DNA of 64,000 bases from Ficedula albicollis. Taxonomy: Eukaryota > Chordata > Aves > Passeriformes > Muscicapidae. The DNA lies in NCBI RefSeq assembly GCF_000247815.1, contig NC_021678.1, forward strand, positions 7,415,190 to 7,479,189. The letters run 5' to 3'. Below the pieces are notes generated by a model, which had not been told where the DNA came from, made no database searches, and saw nothing but the letters and a program-made list of their open reading frames with translations. A program made the position numbers and the translations under genes. Each line of letters starts with the position of its first letter. The first letter of the stretch is position 1. This document shows positions 50,244 through 63,015 of the stretch, in pieces.

Positions 50244-50436
50244 TGGTGTGGGCTTCACCTGGCTTCATCCAACTCTTTCCAGCTCCACAGTGAACTGAAA
50301 ATCCAAGGACTGACTGGTGTGGGCTTCACCTGGCTTCATCCAACTTTTTCCAACTCCACAGTGAACTGAGAATCCAAGGACTGGGCTTCATCCAACTTTT
50401 TCCAACTCCACAGTGAACTGAGAATCCAAGGACTGG
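50244..50436. repeat. Three-copy tandem repeat, 71-bp unit and a 52-bp deletion copy
   Basis: tggtgtgggcttcacctggc begins copies at 50244 and 50315. A third copy starts at ggcttcatcc (50384), lacking the first 19 bp. Copies 2 and 3 share actttttccaactcc and gagaatcc against actctttccagctcc and aaaatcc in copy 1, so copy 3 derives from copy 2. Confidence 0.95.
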
Positions 50437-51263
50437 TACAGGCCAAGAAATCTGAGGTTTTCACATCAGATGCCCACATTTTATTGATTTTTGCCTTGCC
50501 TCAAGCAAAAAGTAATTGTATTAAGAACTGTTACAAAGCCTGGATGTTATTTCCATCAGCTATTGTGTATCCAGGGGACAAGTCAGAGTAGCTCAATTCC
50601 CCTTCTGCAAAAGGGGAACTACCATGAAGTGAAACACATATAGTGAATTTCAATGAAAAAATGACAGAGTCTTTGCCCCTGGGACTGTACCAGAGCAATC
50701 AATGAAAAACATGCTCACAGGGCCTACAAATACTGCTAAGTCAAAATTAAAAGCACTGAAGTCCTGGTGTTGTGGGACACGAAGATAAGAAAATTATAGT
50801 GCTTCATACAGTGTGACACCAGAATAGATCTCCAGAGCAAATTTGTTCCTTTTTTTTTACCCACTTGTCTTTGTACCTTTGGTTTGATTTTTGTAGCTCA
50901 TCCTCCTGCTTTGTAATTTTTTTTTTTTCCTAGTTTTGTCTCTTTAGTTACTGGCTAGTTACTGACTATGGCCCTGGTTAAAAGAGCAGATGCCTCTTGC
51001 AGGACCTCTCCAAGATCCTGTGATCCAGCCTGTATGGCTTCTTGTGCTCCCCAAGGGAAGCCTGCTTGAACTGACATTGAAGGAGATGTAGTGTCAAGAC
51101 ACCAGTTTAGGAAATTATCCAGAAGGCAGTCAGGAGATCTGTTGCAAAAAGATCTCTTTTCAGGGCTTAGAAAAAATACCTGCTGCCTGTAAAATCCTAG
51201 AAAATAGGTCTTGGAACTCTCCAGCTGTCATTGGGATTTCCATCAATGCACAGAGGAATATGG

Positions 51264-51300
<37 letters not shown>
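51264..51300. repeat. Compound (AT)n(AC)n microsatellite
   Basis: About 11 AT units pass directly into about 7 AC units. Confidence 0.95.
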
Positions 51301-52425
51301 ACATGTACACAATTTTCATGAATAATTTTCTTTTGCTCCAATGTCAGCAAGTGTTAGCAAGACAAACTCACCTTTACCACTTCATCAGGAAATGAGGCCA
51401 TCAGTCCTTGATTCACAGAACTATTTCTGATTCAGGCATCTGTTGAACAAAGTTTTCAACATGATTTTCTCTCCTGGGCTTTGCAGTCCTTAGAAGGATC
51501 ACAGCTAAGGAAGTTAAACTTCCAGATGTTTTCCAGTCACATCCTTCACCTGTCAACAAGATTCACCTCCCTGCAGAGGAATTTAGATGTCCTTAGAAGG
51601 TGGGAAGGCCTTTGGCACAACCTTGAACTCTCTGGCAGTGCAAGGTTGACTTATGTGGAGAGTGGTCTAATCTGTTCAGTGTTCAATCTCAAAACCTGTC
51701 AGACCTGTGAATGTTCTAAGTGTAACTAAACCCAGCAGTGACTTGCAGATCTCCTAGCAGCAAAGCAGTTTAGGTTTGAAGGGAAGACAGACTTGAGGGC
51801 TGCAGTGGGGGCTGCTGTGACTCACCTGAATGTCTGTCACACATCCAGTTTTCTGCTTTGAGTGGTGAATTTTGTACACCTGTCCCACAGGTATTCTCCA
51901 GCAGCTTGGGTGTGCTTCATCTCCTGTCTCCCTTGTAGCCATGTCCATTTTCACTTTCATTAGTCCTGTTCTTTTTACTGAAAATTCAGTCTCTGTGCTC
52001 TTGAGATGCCTCCAAGAAGTACTCTGGAGCTCCAAGAAGCTGTAATGTTGCTCATTAAAGGACACCATTCATTTGCTCTGTGATTGCTGCTAAAGTGACG
52101 ATGGATAGATCACCTGCACAGTGGTATTTTTGGGTAGAATACATAATTTTTTCTTCCTTCATGTAGGTGATAGAAAGAGAAATGGCAACTTGCTGAGTAT
52201 TTTCAGCCCTATGGGAATGGCATTGAGTGTCTGGGAGGAGTTTCTTACCAGGTATCATTCAGAAAATGTGTTGTATATGGCCCTTTCATTATGAAGAGTA
52301 TTTCTTGTGTATGTGTGCTTCCTGTACCAATCACCAGCTGGCATGGACTGTCATAATGATAAAGAATTGAGCACTAAAATATTATAAAACACAGATGTTA
52401 TAAAGGAAACCAACAGCCTTTATTC

Positions 52426-52443
52426 ATATATATATATATATAT
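52426..52443. repeat. (AT)9 microsatellite
   Basis: Nine uninterrupted AT units. Confidence 0.95.
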
Positions 52444-53238
52444 GCTACATTGCAAAGCCAATATAATTCTTTACATCTTGTATTCCCTCTTATTTACCTC
52501 CCTCACCAGAACAAGTACATCGGGGATTTTATTAATCCCAAAGAAATAAAAAAGAAATATTCTCAAAGCTTTCTGTCCATAAAGAGAGACATAAATTACT
52601 CCTCATTGATCCAGGCTTGATTTTTCCTGCTCATGGGAAGGAGCCCAGGTATCAGTGCCACCCTGCCCACTAAGCTTCTCAAATGTGGGAAAGTAACACA
52701 CACAAACATAAGCAGTCCAAAATAATTTGATTGACCCAGAAACATATTTCCTTATCTTTGTATATTGAGTACAAACTATTGTTATCATGTTCATGTTTCA
52801 GAGTTGTATAACTTTTTAAAACTTTAACTTTTGTGCAAGAAGAAAAATGTATTTTCCACCCAGATTAACTTTTTTTGTGTGCAATTTTACCTGCTACCCG
52901 AGGAGGGAGGGATCTTCCCTTATACTGTTCAGAGGCGCTGAGAGAATCTGAGCATTCCCTTATGGAGAAATGTGACTCAGGGACTTGTCTAAACACCAGT
53001 ATGGTCAGTCATCTGTGCATGGAGAGAGCAGAATATGACACAGCAGGAAATGCAGAGATGCTGCTAATGAGAACTGAATTTCAGAAGGTGAAAGTGAAAT
53101 GGTGAACTCTGTGTTGAAATAAAGAGGGTCCCAGAATCTTTTCCCAAAACCCGAATTTGTTTTTTTGTTATGCCAAGTTCAGCTTTTAATAATTAGTTTA
53201 TTTTAATTGCAAACTGTGGCACAATATTCAATAAACCC

Positions 53239-53378
53239 CTGAGATGAGCTCAGCTGGTCAGAGCATGATGCTGATAATACCAAAGTCATAAGTTTGTTCC
53301 CTGTACAGGCCACTCACTTAAGAGTTGGACTTGATGATCCTTGTGGGTCCCTTCCAACTCAGAATATTCTGTGAAACC
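53239..53378 (+). mobile_element. tRNA-Ile-headed SINE with CR1-like tail
   Basis: The head (53239 to about 53314) follows a eukaryotic tRNA-Ile (AAT) from end to end. It has an A box gagctcagctggtcagagc, the anticodon region gatgctgataataccaaag with AAT in place, and a B box agtttgttccc at 53291-53301 (from GGTTCGATCCC). It ends at gtacaggcca, matching the tRNA acceptor side. It then passes directly into gttggacttgatgatccttg, tgggtcccttccaactcag and aatattctgtga, the 3' end of a CR1 LINE. A tRNA head that supplies a Pol III promoter plus a LINE 3' end that recruits the LINE enzyme is the plan of the passerine SINEs reported from zebra finch. Mutations in both boxes and no CR1-type 3' repeats suggest it is old and inactive. 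It is not a tRNA gene. Confidence 0.88.
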
Positions 53379-56300
53379 TTGCAGCAGAGAAATAAGGAAT
53401 AATGATTGAGCCATATGGAATAAATTAGATGTCAGAGGAGCTGCTCTGCTATCAGCAGGTTTCTGTAATATTATCACATCCTTATTCATCAGGTATGCTT
53501 CTCACAGGTATAAGCACTACAGATAGAAGGATAAAGAACCTTCAGCTGTGCTTCAGGCTTAGAAAACAGTGGTGCTGTTGCAATGATGCTTTTGTTCTGC
53601 ATGTTTACTGGACAAAATGTACTGTATTTCATATTATTTTTTGCAGGATAGTACAGTTGTTTTTTTCAAATAGCAGGGAAGTTATCAAAAGGAAGTAGTG
53701 CTCGCTCAGATGTAAGCTGCATAATGAAACCTAAGGGTTCTTTTAATGACATACCTATTTTCAAGATGTTTCTTGCTGTTCTTGTGATCTTATTTGAATA
53801 ACCTCACAAGGTATTGAAGGAAAAGGTTTTTTCATTCTTCCATCTCCACTGCCTTTTCTGACACGCACAAACTATGAACTGCGGTATTGAAATGTAGGGA
53901 ACTTTTTAGGTTATATAGAGGACAGAGAAGAGTCCACATTTTCTCTGTAAATAGAGGTCCTGGAAAGTAAGGACAAAAGCAAGATTACGATCCAAATGAG
54001 CTCCTTGTCTTTTTAGCAAGGAGCAGCTGCCTGATCCAGCAGCCTCTCTGCTCTCCAGGACAGTTCTGTTATCCCTTGCATGGTTAAGCCTGCATTACCA
54101 GAGAGGCAACAAAACACTTCTCTTCCAGAAGCAATGGCCATTATGTGCAGCTGGAGGTGAAATGCAGTTCACTGCTCTGGCCATTCTGGGTGAGTGCAAA
54201 AGGTGCTCTGGCTGATGGCCACAAGAACCTGTGCAGTTTCTTCTCTTTTCAAGTTTTAACTGCTTTTATATTTGAGCTATAAACTCCAAGTCACATGTTT
54301 CCTTTTTTTCTAGCCTAGGACTCATGGAAGGTGTTTTACCCTGCTTGTGTTAGTGTCCCTGACATTACCAAGAATATTCTGAAAGTGGTACAGACAGAAT
54401 AGTCCTGAGCACCAAAAAGCAGATCCATGGGAAGACTGTCAAGACACAAAAGGTTGTGTTCTTCACCAGAGGTAATTTCTTTTTCATTTTCACATTTCTT
54501 TACCTGCTATTTCCAATTGTGTTGCAGCATGTTTGGAAAGATTCTTTACAAAATATGGCCCCAGCTCTGAAGTCAGAAATATGTGTGTGACCTTTATGTC
54601 CATGTGAGGATCCTTTTTATTCCAGTGACCATCTGCCTCTGGTATTGGGATCCTTTCTCACGTGTCAGACTGCCATAGGTGAAATAGGGAACTTGTGAAG
54701 ATGGCATGTTTAGTCTTCTGCTGCCTAGATTCTTTTGGGAAGGCTTCCAAACAAAATCCATAACAAGGAGTTGAGAAAAGTAGGTTGCTCTATCCTGAAA
54801 TTATCTAGTGATATCTAGCTTATTGAGGCTACAAAACAGGCACAAATGAAATTCACTGTTCTTATGCCTCTTTTTCCTTTGTGAAGCAGGTCATGTGAAG
54901 CAGGGAAAATATGTTGTCCTACCCTGTTGGGGAATTCTTTAGATGAGGGAAAGGAAAGTCTACTGCAAAAAGAAAATTCCTCTGAAGAGTAGTTTGGTTA
55001 CTTTGACAGCTGAATATTTGTGGTGGAAACACAGCCTAGGGCTAATCTAGGCTGCAACTTGATTTCATTTGCCTGAAAAACCACCAGTGGAAAGAGCAGT
55101 TCCCTACCTGAAATTTAAAGAAATTGTGGAGAATGACTTCTGGAGGGAAATATAAGATATTTAAAATGAAAAATAAACCCATATGAAAGACAGAATTCTC
55201 TCTTTTCTCCTCTTCCCTACTGTTCCTACAAGGGACACATCTGCTCTCTGTTCAGCTTTTCTTCTTTCCTCCACCACATTGTCTCTTCCCCTTCACAGAT
55301 GTGTTCTCCAAAGGGTTTGTTGCTTCAGGATTACAAGGAGTTCCTATAAATCTCACACCTGCCATTCATCTGGGCTCTGCTGGTCACACAGATTGCTGTG
55401 ATTTAGATACCTTGTCAGAAGGTGTCCCGTGTGGCTGGTCCAACATTCTGCCAGACTCTCCTCCCTTCCCCTGTTGCCACTGTGCTGAGCCCTGTAATTT
55501 CTGTGCTGTGCTGGGACACTGCTCAGCACTGCTCTGAACAGGGCAGGGACTCCAGGGAGAATTCCCCTTTTCTACACGAGGGACATGAAATAGCACATCA
55601 CCCCACCCATCCAAATGCACTCTGTTTTCTGAAATTAAATTCAAAACTGTTAAGCAGACTGCATTAGAGAATCAGCAAATCTACATTAGCCCAAAATTGA
55701 TCAGACTGCAAAGGCGTCTGACTAATAATAAAATAGGGCTCTTCCCTGGAATCTAGCCTTGTTTTGTCTTCCAATCAGATCAGAAAGCCAAACTCTTTCT
55801 GGCACATCAAAAACCTCCTGTGAAACCTTAGTTTATTGGAGAGTTTCCTCCAGCAGTTTATCTCACAATATAGAGTATTTCTTACTACCTACACACCTCT
55901 ACTGGATGCTTGAAAGTTACAGAACTTCTGTTTGGGCCTGAAACAATGCCAATAAATGTTTTCTTGTAGCAGCATGAGGAAAGTTCATGCCAGGGAACAG
56001 ACAACACAAAGGTAGCAGGCAGGCTGTTCTTTATCTTATTCCAAATATATGAGAGCAGTTAAACTTTCTAGGGATTTTCTCATAAACCCCATAAAATGCC
56101 ACTAATCTCATAATGACTCACATAAAGATAATGTAGAAAGATTTCTCCTGCAAGGAAAAAGAAAAAAAAAAGTGTAACTCAGATAAACACACTCAAACTT
56201 GTATTTGGATTGAAATTGGAGTAATTCAATACTGAAGGCCAAACTTTCTGCTGGGAAAATTCAATCTAAAATGCAGTGCAAAGTTCATCAGGCTCATTTG

Positions 56301-56502
56301 GAAGCTGTAAATTAATTCAGATTTTCATACTGGGGGTGTGGAGGAAAAAACTTTTCAGAACATGAACAATGTTGCTGCAGCTATGTAAAACTCACTTGGT
56401 GTGTATAACACTCTTTTGGATAAGGACTTACAGCACTGAAAACAAGGCCACAGGCAGCAAGATCAAATTCATTACAAGAAGAGACAGTGTGCAAATTCCT
56501 TC
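53379..56502. other. Noncoding single-copy sequence
   Basis: No gene or repeat was recognised. A 12-bp direct repeat (atgtgaagcagg-like) occurs near 54880-54905. Confidence 0.5.
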
Positions 56503-58728
56503 TGAAAGGTAGCACTGTCATCATTAGGGTCACACTTGAGAAGATTATTTAGAGCTTTTAGCTCCTGCTGAGACTTGGTCTTTGTAGCTGACCAATGAGT
56601 AGAAACTCTGAATTAGAGAGAGAGAAATGCTGATCTGCTCTGTGCTATTTAATGGGCTTGGAAAGGTTTTACCTTCTGAGTAACTCAAACAAATGCCTTG
56701 AGACTTTTCAGATTCAAGCAAACATCAGTCAGTCAATTAGACACTTAAATTTGCCAACCAACGGTGCAAAATTCACCTCTAAAATACCTTCAATACTTGA
56801 GTGAATATGTAGTCAGCTACTTTTGCTATTTGTATATTATCTTTCTTGTATTTCTTTTATTTCACTGGTCCTTGAAATTCCCTTTATCTTACTATGAAAG
56901 CTGACAGTGCTAAGTAGCTTTATCAATCCTTTCCCCCTGGCTTTGCTGGTAGTTTAATCAGATATTTACTAGAAAACAAGCACAGATTGAAAGCTTCTTA
57001 GTCCATGTGACACAGCTAACCCCATCAGAAACACAAAACCTAGCAAAATCTATGATTCTCTATGGAATCAACTCTGTTGAAATTCCAGGTCCTACATTTG
57101 AGAGCTTTTATACAAAATCCTAGGGGTTTTTTTTTGCTTGTGCAGTGAAGGATTTCAAGTGCTCATTTGAGGCCAGATGAGTGGCAACCCTCCCTTCTTT
57201 GCCCTGGCTCATGCCAACCTCTTGGGTGTCCATCAAGTGCCCAGGCTTCCATAATACAAGGGATGATAACTGGCAGGAGAAAAATTGTTTCTCATAAATC
57301 ACCTGATTTCTGCAAGTGGAACCTAAGGGTAAAATTTGGAAGGCTACAGGGGGCAGAACAGGAAGAGACATTTACAAAGAGATGTGAAAAGAGCCATGAC
57401 AACCCTAAACATGCACATTTACAGAAAAACTCTCTTGCATGCAGGCACAGGTAGAGTCATATTTCCAGGAGTTCACATACGGTGAACTAAAGCAATGGCA
57501 TATGATGCTAACTTTGGATAAATATGTTGTTCCAATCTCATCTTTCATAAAGGTAAAATCCTTTTGAACATCTCAGATTATCTGCATTCTTGGGCCTGAA
57601 ACTTAGTAGTGACATTGAAAGGTAGCACTGTCATCATTAGGGTCACACTTGAGAAGATTATTTAGAGCTTTTAGCTCCTGCTGAGACTTGGTCTTTGTAG
57701 CTGACCAATGAGTAGAAACTCTGAATTAGAGAGAGAGAAATGCTGATCTGCTCTGTGCTATTTAATGGGCTTGGAAAGGTTTTACCTTCTGAGTAACTCA
57801 AACAAATGCCTTGAGACTTTTCAGATTCAAGCAAACATCAGTCAGTCAATTAGACACTTAAATTTGCCAACCAACGGTGCAAAATTCACCTCTAAAATAC
57901 CTTCAATACTTGAGTGAATATGTAGTCAGCTACTTTTGCTATTTGTATATTATCTTTCTTGTATTTCTTTTATTTCACTGGTCCTTGAAATTCCCTTTAT
58001 CTTACTATGAAAGCTGACAGTGCTAAGTAGCTTTATCAATCCTTTCCCCCTGGCTTTGCTGGTAGTTTAATCAGATATTTACTAGAAAACAAGCACAGAT
58101 TGAAAGCTTCTCAGTCCATGTGACACAGCTATCCCCATCAGAAACACAAAACCTAGCAAAATCTATGATTCTCTATGGAATCAACTCTGTTGAAATTCCA
58201 GGTCCTACATTTGAGAGCTTTTATACAAAATCCTAGGGGTTTTTTTTTGCTTGTGCAGTGAAGGATTTCAAGTGCTCATTTGAGGCCAGATGAGTGGCAA
58301 CCCTCCCTTCTTTGCCCTGGCTCATGCCAACCTCTTGGGTGGCCATCAAGTGCCCAGGCTTCCATAATACAAGGGATGATAACTGGCAGGAGAAAAATTG
58401 TTTCTCATAAATCACCTGATTTCTGCAAGTGGAACCTAAGGGTAAAATTTGGAAGGCTACAGGGGGCAGAACAGGAAGAGACATTTACAAAGAGATGTGA
58501 AAAGAGCCATGACAACCCTAAACATGCACATTTACAGAAAAACTCTCTTGCATGCAGGCACAGGTAGAGTCATATTTCCAGGAGTTCACATACGGTGAAC
58601 TAAAGCAATGGCATATGATGCTAACTTTGGATAAATATGTTGTTCCAATCTCATCTTTCATAAAGGTAAAATCCTTTTGAACATCTCAGATTATCTGCAT
58701 TCTTGGGCCTGAAGCTTAGTAGTGACAT
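56503..58728. repeat. Tandem segmental duplication, 1113-bp unit, two copies
   Basis: Copy 1 is 56503-57615 and copy 2 is 57616-58728, head to tail with no spacer. Four substitutions were seen (56999 T/58112 C, 57019 A/58132 T, 57229 T/58342 G, 57601 A/58714 G), about 99.6% identity. Both copies carry the same short open frames (minus 57120-57371 and 58233-58484; plus 57167-57454 and 58280-58567) with no domain. One change alters Asp to Ala in the minus frame, with no sign of coding constraint. Confidence 0.97.
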
Positions 58729-58856
58729 TTATAAGATTTTGACTTGTGCTTGCTATATAAATGACAGACTTCAGTGGTTCAAGGTACGAAGCTTTATAAG
58801 ATTTTGACTTGTGCTTGCTATATAGATGACAGACTTTAGTGGTTCAAGGTACGAAG
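58729..58856. repeat. 65-bp two-copy tandem duplication abutting the 1113-bp pair
   Basis: Copies beginning ttataagattttgacttgtg lie at 58729 and 58794 and differ at two or three sites (ataaatg/atagatg, cttcag/ctttag). It begins at the base after the kilobase duplication ends, so the two events share a breakpoint. Confidence 0.95.
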
Positions 58857-61800
58857 ATGCAGAAATGCTTTTAGTAGTGAATAGACAAGTAATGTCTGGG
58901 ATAAATACTGTTTTTCTTGTGGCTCTGAGGATCTTCAAATTGCTGTTGTTATAATTGCCAGGGAAAACTGCAGGCTCTCCAGGGTATGGCAGTCACCATT
59001 TTACTGTCTGGTTGGTTCAGTTTTCTGCAAAAGTTGTGTGACAGAGCCAAATATAAGAGCAGAGGAAGAAAAAAGCTGGTAGACACTGATTGTGAAACCA
59101 GCAATTAAAAAAAATAAATTGTAAGAGTTTTCATGCTCATGTCCACATAGATTATACAAAAATGATGACAAAAGTTGAAAGAAAATGCAGCAAAACCACA
59201 AAAAATAACGAACTTCCAAAATAATATTTGCTTGATGTTGCATGTTTGATCATATTTTTCATCATCCTCATTTGTCATGACTAGGAAGAAATGACAATAG
59301 AACAAGGGGATGTGGACTCAAATATGTATTGTGTATAGGGGATGAGTCAGGTTTTTTGTGCTGTTGTTATGGCAAGAAGACCATGTAAACCTTAGAGGGT
59401 CTTAGCACAGAGATGAGTGCAGTAGCAAAAGTTGGAAAAAATCTTCAGCTATTTCAAAGTTTTTCCTGCAGTTGCCATTAGGAACTGAAGGGCCAATAGG
59501 TTTGATTTTTCATTTAGCAATCGTGGTTTGAGCAGGAGCTTTCCTATTTCTGCATCTAAATATTATCATTTCTAATGGTGCAGAGTTATGTGGGCACAAA
59601 CACCTGACCAACACATCAGGCCCCTTGCCAAACTCTGAGCCTGCACACAATTCTTCAAAGACAGCTCCGTTGCACTGTGGAGGCAAAGCATTTCTATGAG
59701 AGTGAGAGTCTTGGACTTGTGGCCATGAGATCTGCACCAAAAGTCATTTACAGTTTGAGTAAGTCACAGAAAGGGAAAGCAGAGTGTAATTTTATTGTAT
59801 GTTTTCTATATGGCAGGTTAGATTTAAAGTCTGTAAAAAAAATAAATGTCCTTGTCATTTCTCTCGCTTTGTTTGTTTGTTTGCTCCAGAAGATGCACTG
59901 GACCAATTGGAGTGTTAATGGTCTGGTATTGATCTGGAAGTCCTCGTTCAGAAAAAAAAGTTCAGACAGCCCATTCAGACACAACCTTTACGGTCTGCTA
60001 ACCATGCAGCCCCTCCAAGGGCAGGAATGAGAGGCACAGGAGCTGAGCATGAAAATGTCATCTGCCATTTCTCCAGCGTCCTGCAGCCCTGCCTTCAGGC
60101 TCCACCTAGGAATCAAGCATCCACTGCCCACATATTTAGCCTCAGTTGGCTGCTAGGGGTATTACCTTTAGCAATCACTTGCAAAGTTTGGAGAACCGAG
60201 GTTTAATGTGCTCCCAGGAGCTTGCACACCTTCCTGCAGGGTATTTGTGCAATATTGCTATGCCAAGGGAACAGGTTAACAAATACCTCTGTCTTTTTGT
60301 TGCTTTTTTCTACTTTTTTTTTTTTAGATAATTTATTCCTGTTGGATTTCTTGATACCTGTCTGTTCTTTTCCTTTTGGAAGAGAAGTGAATTTTGTGCA
60401 TGTTTGCAGGTCTCTGCCACCAAGAGAACCTTCTGAAAGTGGGTGAACAGGAGCTGCATGAACATTAAAATACACAGCGTCATTTTTCTTCTCTACATCA
60501 AAGTTAAGAACTTGTATATAAACTTAACCAGGTTTGTTCATCACTGCTGCTGGCCACTGAGCAAATTTGCTTTTGCAGGTGCTTTCAGGTATCCTAAAAG
60601 TTTAAAAATTACCATAACTGCACTATACTAATGTTTAATGTTTTTACAGGCTTCTCTCTCTTTTTAGTGCAATCATTACAATTTTCTCTGCTTCCTTTGT
60701 TCTCACCTTTCCACTTAACTCTCTCTCATACCACCTCCCTTGTTCTCAAATATCTCTTGAAATAAAAAGACTTTTGGCTTGATGTAGCAAACCAACACCT
60801 CTCCCTCTTCTGATGTGAGACCTGCACCCCAAAAGATTCCCTAGCTTGTCCTGCTGAGTCTGGAAAGTCTGTTCAGAGATGAACAGGTGAAGAGAGATAA
60901 TGGTGCCATTTGTTTGCTTGTAATGGATTTACAGAGGAACCCGGGACACTTTTGGTTTGCACATACCTTACCAGAGAGGGACCAGCTCCAGCCATACAGG
61001 GATGACCACCTTAATCCCTCAGTCTGGACTAAGGCAATTGCAATCACACCTCACCCAGAACTTTCACATCTTTCTTAGCTTTCTTCTTCCTTCCAGTAGT
61101 GTGCAGTAATCAATATCCTTTCACTGCATATGGTGTTCCTCAGAAGTCTAAATGCTAATGGTGCCACTTGGCAAGGTGAGCTACAGCAGCTTTATACAAC
61201 ATAAGTGTAAATTGGAAATTGTTTAAGCTTTCAAATTTGTTTCATGCCATTAGATTTTCTCATGATTCATTTGTCATTCTAATTGGATTCTAACATGTAC
61301 TTTACATTTCAAAACTTGGAATTATGAAGGCTGCATAACAAAGAAGGCTTAAGAACAGGCAGCTCCCCAAGCAGTGTTTAATTTACACCAGATGAGTAAA
61401 CGAGGAAGGTGAAGAGTCACAAAAATACTGAGTAACAAAGTGATGCTGCCTTAGAAATCCAGCAATTAATTGCAATGATAATAAGAAGAGTGACTAAGTT
61501 GATTCATTTAAATCCTCCTGCAGCACTGAAATACCTCAGTTGAGCAGGATGCTAAGGATGATTTTCACCCTTGTTCTTCCAACTTTTTCTAGATCTTTCA
61601 CCTACTCTTGACTGAGCTGACTTTGCACAGGATTACCTGAAGAGTAAACGAAAAACTTTTTCTCCTACAAATGGAGCAGAACAATAACTAATTGGAAAGC
61701 AGCAGGAGAGCTGTAAGTCCGTGTGAGAAGGGTCTGCTCATCCCTTCTTGAGAGCACACAGGTGTGTTTCTGGCTGACCACGTTAACTTACAGCAAAGTT

Positions 61801-62980
61801 CTGCAGAGGATCCTGAGGTTTCCATGGGCCTGAGCCTGTTCCCAGCCATGGGCAGTAGCTTCATGTACCCTGGCAGACTTCAGACTTCATAGTCCTAATG
61901 CCTCCTTTTAAATGCTATTGTTACCATTGAATAACCATGAAAACTCAGAGTGTGTTTTATTCTAGTGCTTTGAGACCTTAAAACAAAAGTCTTATGCATC
62001 ACAGTGGCATTTCATGCTGCTTTTTGAAAAGACATAATTGAATCATAAGCTATTTTTTTCAGCCAGCTAGGAAATGGGCAAGTTTCCACTGGTGCCTGCT
62101 AATAGCAGACTTTAGGGTATGGTTGAAGTTTGTTTCTATAACCCAGGAAGGTATGTCAGTGACCTCAACAACATCTGTTCATTCTTTCCCATTATTTTAT
62201 TCTGAGTTGTAGAAGTCAAATCTTAGAGAACAATGTTCTGCTGCACTTCTCTGACAGCTAAAAGTACAGCACTGAAAAGACCCAAGGGACATAGCCCTTG
62301 TTTAAGATAGAAAAAAATACATATGTAGCATCATCAGTACCTGGGATTTGTTGATGTATGTCCGAGATGTAGATTACTTCTGCAGTATTTGATTTCTTTT
62401 TTTGCTCTGTGACTTAGCTACCTTTTAGAAAGATTGAGAATATTGTTCTTCTACATCAGGAAAGAGCTGGAGGAGCTCAGCTTAGACAGCTGTAAAGAAA
62501 GTTATTGCTGAGATATGAAAAGTGGGCGAATAAGTCTTTTGCCCATTTTTTTATCTTTTTGTTTTCTCTCCTCTGCCCAGCAAGCCCATCTTTGTGTGAA
62601 AATCCTTTCATTGAAGAATCCAGCAAATGTGGGTACACTAAATTCAGGGCTACATCAACATGCAATTAAAAAAAATCCCTTTATTATCCAAGACTTATTT
62701 TTACAACAAGAAATATTTAACACTTCAAGCATGAATACATTCAAATTTACACAGGTGCTACATGTTTTTAGACCAGATGGGCCTTTTAGACAAGAGACAA
62801 GAACATATTGGATACAGCAAAACGAATTTGCATGTTTAAGGTTCTTTTCTTTCTTTTTTTTCCCCAGTGTGTTATAGTTCATGAGTACATCAACAGAGAT
62901 TTGTGCCTCTCTTTCTAAACCAAGTGTAATCCAGACAGCAGATGTGCTGATACCCCCACGTTGCTCTGCCAAACCAGTGC
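58857..62980. other. Noncoding single-copy sequence
   Basis: No gene, retroposon or RNA was recognised. 61200-61330 is a non-repetitive A+T-rich block that could be conserved, on texture only. Confidence 0.5.
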
Positions 62981-63015
62981 TGGATGGATGGATGGATGGA
63001 TGGATGGATGGATGG
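62981..63015. repeat. Pure (TGGA)n edge of the terminal array
   Basis: About nine tetranucleotide units (tggatggatgg...) form the left flank of the 15-bp array and are its evident precursor. Confidence 0.97.

Larger units (their letters stand above)
50437..53238. other. Noncoding sequence with dinucleotide repeats
   Basis: Nothing gene-like was recognised. Simple repeats at 51264-51300 and 52426-52443 are listed separately. Confidence 0.5.

Noticed and set aside
53239..53314. Functional tRNA-Ile gene
   Set aside because: The cloverleaf is degraded in both internal promoter boxes and it runs directly into a CR1 tail, so it is the head of a SINE.
57120..58567. Paired 83- and 95-codon frames repeated 1113 bp apart
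   Set aside because: They are copies made by the tandem duplication, they overlap on opposite strands, and they have no recognisable domain.
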